Part shown: positions 57,908 through 64,000 of the stretch, piece after piece
How positions within the stretch are numbered: the stretch's first letter is position 1
Layout of the letters: the number at the start of each line of letters is the position of its first letter
From: Palaemon carinicauda
Lineage: Eukaryota; Arthropoda; Malacostraca; Decapoda; Palaemonidae
Length of the DNA stretch: 64,000 bases
Reading direction: 5' to 3'
Assembly (NCBI RefSeq): GCF_036898095.1
Contig: NC_090746.1
Coordinates: 111,975,339-112,039,338, forward strand
Translations under genes and position numbers: made by a program
The notes under the pieces: model-generated
What the model saw: only the letters and a program-made list of their open reading frames with translations
What the model was told of the DNA's origin: nothing
Databases searched by the model: none

Positions 57908-59124
57908 GTGATATGCGCAAAGTGTTACAGTGTTGCGTTCGAGGGTTCGTCTGTTCGTGCCAGTTGTTCACCTAGTCCGATACCTCTTACAAGCTCCCAA
58001 GCCCAGGGGAGAAGTAATGTCGAAGGACTTATGGGTTCCTCAGGCCTTGATCGACGAACAGACGTTTCCCTCTGTGGTTTCGGGTGTATCTACACACGTT
58101 GCCGACGTGATCACCCCACCCACACAAAGACGAGAGAGCCCATTTATTCCTCGTCTGCGGAAGAGGTTTCTCGCAGAAACCATGGACCAAATCTTGCAGC
58201 TTTTAAGTGCAAGTCGGTCCCTTCCGCGCAAGTCCAACGGCCTAGGTGTAGCCACTGGGTCAGTTCGGACTCGCTGCAGTACGACAACTGCACACCTCCT
58301 AAGAGAGGCTAGGTGGTACCGCAACAGGCAGTAACTCCGTCTGTTGCCGCACCAGCTGTTTTAGACCCTCAGTCACAACGGACAGTAGCTCCGTTTGTTG
58401 TTGTCTTTCATAGACCCTAGTGGTCCATGCTGCAGACTATACAGTCTCAGCTTGCTCCTTCATGCAGGAGTATCATGCTGGAAGGTTGACAATGCAGCCT
58501 GTTAACCTACAACCCGCCGAGGTTGTGCGCTCAGCAGATACTGCGGCTGCCTGCTCCCACCCTCCACCTGTGAGAGCTCCACCACCGATGCGCAGTCCAC
58601 CCTGCCAGACGCATGTTCTTGCTGCACCATCTGCTAACATGCGTGAGCTACCGCATCAGCAGTGGGAAGGTTCTGTAGAGCTGCCGGGTTCCAGCACTAT
58701 GCGGCTTTCTCCGCAGCCCATGCAGCATGCTCTGCATACCTTACAACATGCTCTGCATACCTTACAGCATGCTCTGCATACCTTACAGCATGCTCTGCAT
58801 ACCTTACAGCATGCTCTGCATTCCTTACAGCATGCTCTGCATACCTTACAGCATGCTCTGCATACCTTACAGCATGCTCTGCATACCTTACAGCATGCTC
58901 TGCATACCATACCGCATGCTCCTCAACCCACCGCAGCCCCTCCCACGCACCAGCACTCTGCTTTTGTTGTTGCCAGCTCCCACACTCCGACTGCGGAGAA
59001 GGTTGACGATGCACCCGTGGGCCTACACCTCCTACGGTTGTGCGCCCGGCATGGCTTCCTGCTCTCACACTCTTGTTGTGAGAGCTCCTCCACCCATGCA
59101 CAGTCAACCCTGCCAGATGTATGA
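57908..59124 (+). pseudogene. Scrambled gag remnant of DIRS copy B
   Basis: Fragments match the gag of copy A in changing frames: SSQAQGRSNVEG (A: about 50920-50955), VQRPRCSHWVSSDS, and LQPAEVVRSADTAAACSH through SANMRELPH. The N-terminal Cys cluster and C-terminal globular part are missing. A His-rich heptad array (58723-58911) is expanded. It cannot encode a working gag. Confidence 0.75.
58723..58911 (+). repeat. 21-bp tandem repeat, nine units
   Basis: Nine 21-bp units of the type CAGCATGCTCTGCATACCTT. In the gag frame they encode repeated QHALHTL heptads. Copy A has only a short, diverged version. Unit identity is very high, pointing to recent expansion by slippage or unequal exchange. 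Confidence 0.9.
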
Positions 59125-59965
59125 TGACTCCCACACACAGAGCACTCCGTTGCCGTGCGGGAGCTACCACAAGCTGCCGTGTTTTGACACGGTGTGTCAG
59201 CCTCCGCAACACACTGTGGTTACCGCCACTCGCCAGCAGCAAACTAGTCAGGCAGGAGTTGAGGCTTCCCCACACAACTTTGGTTGTTGCCAACTCACAA
59301 ACTGTCATGCAGTTACATGACGTTGCCTTCTGGTCTGCTACTTATACACCAGTGCTGTATGTCCTCACGCTCCTGTTGTGGTTGACAGTTCAGTTTTTGA
59401 CAGTTCACAGACTGTCAAGCAGTTTCATAACGTTGCCTTCTGGTCGGCTGCTTTTGCACCAGTGAAACCCTCACTGAGAGAACTTAGCTTTTCTCGGATA
59501 TGGTTCCTGTAGATGAGAAAGTGCTGTTCTCCCTCCTTCTGATATTCCCTTGAGGACTCTGTCATTTGGAGAGGAGCCTTAAGCTGCTTAGCCTCCTATG
59601 GACTTTTATTTAAGCATAACATGCTTCCAGGGAGGGTAAATGGTTCCGCTTCAGTCGCTAACCCCGTCTGTTGCCACACCTGCTCCCATAGACCTTGAGC
59701 TTTGTTGCAAGACATGCAGTCCAAGCTTAGTCCTTGATAGAGGATTTTTTTACGGAGTCAGTGTGTCACTGGGAAGACGTTCAACAACCAGCAGAGGTGA
59801 CTTGTTGTGACGCAGTGCGGCAACCTCAGCAACCCGATAAGGAGTTGTCTGTACTACCCAGACAGTCTAGACAGTTTCGGGTTGTCGCTGTACTTCCTCG
59901 CTTCCCCATGGTTGACAGTTCACAGACTGTGCAGCAGTACCATGATCTTGTGTCCGGCTCCGTCA
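59125..59965 (+). other. Rearranged gag-derived spacer of DIRS copy B
   Basis: Holds several diverged copies of one short segment (GTTGACAGTTCACAGACTGT...CAGCAGT, near 59285, 59380 and 59911) related to about 51756 in gag of copy A. The sequence then joins abruptly, near 59966, to the RT at the position of its catalytic YLDD motif. Confidence 0.6.
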
Positions 59966-61396
59966 GACGACTGGCTTTTAAGAGCTCCCACAAGTCGTCG
60001 CTGTCTGGAGAATCTCAGATGGACTATGGATCTGACCAAGGAACTGGGCCTCCTGGTCAATTTAGAGAAGTCCCAGCTCGTCCCATCCCAGACCATTGTC
60101 TACCTGGGTATGGAGATTCAGAGTCGAGCTTTTCGGGCTTTTCCGTCGGCCCCAAGGATCAACCAAGCCCTAGAATGCATCCAGAGCATGCTGAGAAGGA
60201 ACCGATGCTCAGTCAGGCAGTGGATGAGTCTAACAGGGACACTTTCATCGCTGGCCCTGTTCATCGAGTTAGGGAGACTCCACCTCCGCCCCCTTCAGTA
60301 TCATCTAGCTGCTCACTGGATAAAGGACATGACGCTAGAGACGGTCTCAGTTCCTGTTTCCGAAGAGATGAGGTCTACTCTAACGTGGTGGAAGAACAGC
60401 TTTCTTCTCAAGGAAGGTCTACCTTTGGCTGTTCAGAACCCCGACCGCCGTCTCTTCTCGGACGCATCAGACACGGGCTGGGGTGCGACATTGGACGGAC
60501 AGGAATGCTCGGGAACATGGAATCAGGAGCAAAGGACACTTCACATCAATTGCAAGGAGTTGTTGGCGATTCATCTGGCCTTGATAAACTTCAAGTCCCT
60601 CCAGCTAAACAAGGTGGTGGAGGTGAACTCCGACAACACCACAGCCTTGGCTTACATCTCCAAGCAGGGAGGGACTCATTCGAGGAAGTTGTTCTAGATC
60701 GCAAGGGACCTCCTCATCTGGTCAAAAGATCGAAAGCTCACGCTGGTAACGAGGTTCATTCAGGGCGTTATGAATGTCATGGCAGATCGCCTCAGCCGGA
60801 AGGGTCAGGTCATCCCCACAGAGTGGACCCTTCACAAGAATGTTTGCAGCAGACTTTGGGCCCTGTGGGGTCAGCCAACCATAGATCTGTTCGCTACCTC
60901 GATGACCTAGAGGCTCCCGTTGTATTGTTCTCCGATTCCAGACCCAGCAGCAGTTCACGTGGATGCTTTTCTGCTGGATTGGTCCCATCTCGACCTGTAT
61001 GCATTCCCGCCGTTCAAGATTGTCAACAGGGTACTTCAGAAGTTCGCCTCTCACAAAGGGACACGGCTGACGTTGGTTGCTCCCCTCTGGCCCGCGAGAG
61101 AATGGTTCACAGAGGTACTGCAATGGCTGGTCGACATTCCCAGGACTCTTCCTCTAAGAGTGGACCTTCTACGTCAACCTCACGTAAAGAAGGTACACCC
61201 AAACCTCCACGCTCTTCGTCTGACTGCCTTCAGACTATCGAAAGACTCTCAAGAGCTAGAGGCTTTTCGAAGGAGGCAGCCAGAGCGATTGCCAGAGCAA
61301 GGAGGACATCCACTCTCAGAGTCTATCAGTCTAAATGGGAAGTCTTCCGAAGCTGGTGCAAGGCCAATGCAGTTTCCTCAACCAGTACCACTGTAA
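59966..61396 (+). pseudogene. Truncated DIRS RT-RNase H (copy B)
   Basis: Starts at DDWLLRAPTSRR, so all RT sequence before the catalytic motif is deleted. The rest matches copy A closely, but TAG at 60695-60697 and TAG at 60908-60910 interrupt the RNase H and tail. Non-functional. Confidence 0.9.
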
Positions 61397-62294
61397 CCCA
61401 GATTGCTGACTTCCTGTTACATCTAAGGAACGTAAGATCCCTTTCAGCTCCTACGATCAAGGGTTACAGAAGTATGTTGGCAGCGGTTTTCCGCCACAGA
61501 GGCTTGGATCTTTCCACCAACAAAGATCTACAGGACCTCCTTAGGTCTTTTGAGACCTCAAAGGAACGTCGGTTGTCCACTCCAGGCTGGAATCTAGACG
61601 TGGTCCTAAGGTTCCTTATGTCATCAAGATTTGAACCTCTCCAATCAGCCTCTTTTAAGGACCTCACATTAAAAACTCTTTTCCTCGTGTGCTTGGCAAC
61701 AGCTAAAAGAGTAAGTGAGATCCACGCCTTCAGCAGGAACATAGTTTTCACATCTGAAACGGCTACATGTTCCTTGCAGCTCGGTTTTTTGCTAAAAACG
61801 AGCTTCCTTCACGTCCTTGGCCTAAGTCGTTCGAGATCCCAAGCCTGTCCAACTTGGTGGGGAACGAACTGGAGAGAGTACTTTGCCCAGTTAGAGCTCT
61901 TAGGTACTATCTAAAAAGGTCAAAACCTTTACGAGGACAATCAGAAGCCTTATGGTGTGCTATCAAGAAGCCTTCTCTTCCAATGTCTAAGAACTCAGTT
62001 TCTTACTACACCAGGCTTCTGATTAGGGAAGCACATTCTCATCTGAAGGAAGAAGACCTTGCTTTGCTGAAGGTAAGGACACATGAAGTGAGAGCTGTGG
62101 CTACTTCAGTGGCCTTCAAACAGAACCGTTCTCTGCAGAGTGTTATGGATGCAACCTATTGGAGAAGCAAGTCAGTGTTCGCATCATTCTATCTCAAAGA
62201 TGTCCAGTCTCTTTACGAGAACTGCTACACCCTGGGACCATTCGTAGCAGCGAGTGCAGTAGTAGGTGAGGGCTCAGCCACTACATTCCCATAA
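61102..62294 (+). pseudogene. Frameshifted DIRS tyrosine recombinase (copy B)
   Basis: Almost identical to the copy A recombinase. One G is missing after the T run at about 61785-61790, shifting the frame between the first Arg box and the His/Arg box. The downstream frame (61767-62294) keeps THEVRAVATS, ATYWRSKS and FASFYLKD. The single indel suggests recent loss of function. Confidence 0.9.
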
Positions 62295-62680
62295 TCCCAT
62301 AACCTTTTTAACCTTTCTCTTGAATACTTTTTATGGGTTGTACGGTCGGCTAAGAAGCCTTCCGCATCCTTGTTGATTTGGCGGGTGGTCAATTCTTTCT
62401 TGAGAAGCGCCGAGGTTAGAGGTTGTGATGAGGTCCTTTAGTATGGGTTGCAGCCCTTTATACTTCAGCACCTAAGAGTCGTTCAGCATCCTAAGAGGAC
62501 CGCTACGCTCAGTAAGGAAGACGTACTTAATAAAGGCAGAGTAATGGTTCAAGTCGTCTTCCTTACCAGGTACTTATTTATTTTATGTTATTTTTGAATA
62601 ACTAATAAAATGAAATACGGGATACTTAGCTTCTTTGTTAACATGTATGCTGGTCTCCACCCACCACCCTGGGTGTGAAT

Positions 62681-62771
62681 CAGCTACATGATCATCGGGT
62701 AAGATTAATATTGAAAAATGTTATTTTCATTAGTAAAATAAATTTTTGAATATACTTACCCGATGATCATG
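62681..62771. repeat. Internal complementary region of DIRS copy B
   Basis: Same layout as in copy A: the reverse complement of the left end (from 56579) followed directly by the reverse complement of the right end (to 63010). It is preserved although the coding part is broken. Confidence 0.9.
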
Positions 62772-63273
62772 AATTTAAGGACCCGCCCTTCCTCCCCATA
62801 GAGAACCAGTGGACCGAGGAGAAAATTGAGTTCTTGTTGACAAGAAGTACTTGAGTACCTGCTCACAGATGGCGCTGTTGTGTACACCCCCACCTGTATA
62901 GCGATCGCTGGCGTATCCCGACCGTAGATTTCTGTCGGGCAACAGAGTTGACAGCTACATGATCATCGGGTAAGTATATTCAAAAATTTATTTTACTAAT
63001 GAAAATAACATGTTACAAGAATTATTCCCTGGTGAAATTTGCAAAGCCATTGCTCTTTTATGGGACTTCTGACACCACTGTATTAGAAAGAATTATTAGC
63101 ATTAATAATTTTAGTATGCATTATTAAAAGTTATGCTTTGCTCTATCCTATGGGAAAACCTTGAGGGAATATATGATATTACTTGTAGGTTATATTAACC
63201 TCACCAATATTCTTGTAGTCATATGAGTTTTTAAAGTTTATAGTTCGTGAAACTGTCTTAATCTTTTTTGCAG

Positions 63274-63464
63274 TGAAACCAATGATGACTCAGGGACCAA
63301 AGTTGCTGATATTATTACACCATCAGTGACAGCAACCACAGATGGAGCAAATTCAACAGCTCATACACCAAGTGTGGATGAAGAGGGTTTTTCAGTAAGA
63401 CCTGAAGTAAATAAGAAGTCAGGAAATGATAATAGTTTTGATAGTTCTTCAGACTCAGATTCAG
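63274..63464 (+). CDS. Exon of an FCHO-like (muniscin) gene: VDEEGF motif
   Basis: Acceptor TTTTTTGCAG ends at 63273; donor GTGTGT starts at 63465. Phase fits the exon at 49470-49566: two bases there plus one here make an Asn codon. It encodes ETNDDSGTKVADIITPSVT, then VDEEGFSVRPEV and SSSDSDS. In FCHO proteins a (V/P)DEEGF(S/T)(I/V)RP motif followed by an SSSDSD acidic-Ser patch lies in the linker before the mu-homology domain, a region implicated in AP2 activation. The resemblance is strong but short; SGIP1 has a similar motif. Confidence 0.75.
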
Positions 63465-64000
63465 GTGTGTGCATCGTGTTGTTTAATGTGCCGAGTCATT
63501 TTTTCTTATTATCCTCAAGATTTTTTTTTCACTGAACAAATGTTACACAACTCATACTCTGTATGTATAGGTACTTTATCTAAAAAAAATTAGTATTTCT
63601 TTTTATCGATAACCAGTTGACAACCACCTTGTGTGCATATTCATTGATTTTTCTTTTAATATCTAAATGTATTTTCCTTATGACTTATTTTGGTATCTAT
63701 CTTTTAACTTTGACTCTTCATGTTTCTTTAATTATGCTCATTTTATGTAACTATTCACCCTTCAAAGGACTGATTTATTGACCCTGTAAGGTGTTTAGTT
63801 TTATATATCATTCAGACTAACCCATCTGGCCTGCACAATGAAAACAAACAACAGTATCCCTGAGGAAGGGCAAATTAATTTGGCAATTTCTTTATACTTT
63901 ATAAATGCTGAACAGTGTGCAAAAATGAACTAGATTTTAGTTCCATGTACTGTATGGGATGAACAGTGGCAAATTATTTTCCTAGTATTACATTACTAAA
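63465..64000. other. Intron downstream of the FCHO-like exon
   Basis: AT-rich, no further exon or mobile element recognised before the window ends. Confidence 0.5.

Larger units (their letters stand above)
56579..63010 (+). mobile_element. DIRS-like element copy B, defective and mosaic
   Basis: 6432 bp with the same termini as A. Its 3' half is nearly identical to A, but it has an unrelated leader (about 56905-57900), a scrambled gag region with expanded repeats, a deletion of the N-terminal half of the RT, nonsense codons and a recombinase frameshift. The internal complementary region is intact (62681-62771). It is non-autonomous, but its ends could still be used by proteins from a copy like A. 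Confidence 0.85.

Noticed and set aside
58697..59308. Long minus-strand ORFs over the 21-bp repeats with CRACCKV-type and HAVRYAE-type repeats
   Set aside because: Shadow frames of the tandem repeat; all six frames stay open because the 21-bp unit has no stop.

Overview
The window is repeat-rich animal genomic DNA, most likely from a decapod crustacean (shrimp, prawn or similar). I infer this from the mix of DIRS-like tyrosine-recombinase retrotransposons, Tigger/pogo transposons, CR1-like and RTE-like LINEs, a tRNA-derived SINE and a LINE tail ending in (TAA)n that I associate with decapods. No prokaryotic-style gene organisation is present.

Host gene: two short plus-strand exons (49470-49566 and 63274-63464) have canonical splice borders, matching phase, and encode a Lys/Arg-rich linker followed by a VDEEGFSVRPEV/SSSDSDS motif, as in the muniscin endocytic adaptor family (FCHO/Syp1). 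A third candidate exon lies at 3419-3607 or 3419-3626. The window is therefore mostly intron of one large FCHO-like gene that has been colonised by mobile elements.

Layout: 1-2052 is the 3' part of a DIRS-like element (copy C). 2.05-9.2 kb is AT-rich intron with one candidate exon and a foldback MITE. 9.2-13.7 kb holds SINEs, a decayed DIRS recombinase and two decayed Tigger copies. 14.43-24.96 kb is a large decayed DIRS-like element of a second family, with inverted termini, a gag-like region packed with UUCG-loop hairpins, RT-tail and recombinase relics, and a 5'-truncated LINE nested inside it with an 11-bp target duplication. 28-34.5 kb has microsatellites, a third Tigger relic, and a CR1-like LINE split by an apparently intact Tigger (31752-34256, TA duplication). 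34.5-49.4 kb is AT-rich intron with a TTAA-flanked piggyBac-like MITE, a third DIRS RT/RNase H relic and a CR1 relic. 49990-63010 is a head-to-tail pair of DIRS-like elements: copy A (gag, RT-RNase H and recombinase frames all open) and copy B (mosaic, deleted, non-autonomous). They meet with no base between them.

How the parts work together: in copy A, gag, RT-RNase H and the tyrosine recombinase are on one strand in overlapping frames between inverted termini. The internal complementary region equals the reverse complement of the left end joined to the reverse complement of the right end, as expected for DIRS replication through a circle. The A/B boundary has the same sequence as that predicted circle junction. 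The most unusual signal is the hairpin array at 15.1-18.0 kb: many short stems of differing sequence, several with complementary changes, around a nearly constant TTCG loop inside a Ser-rich repeat-coding region.
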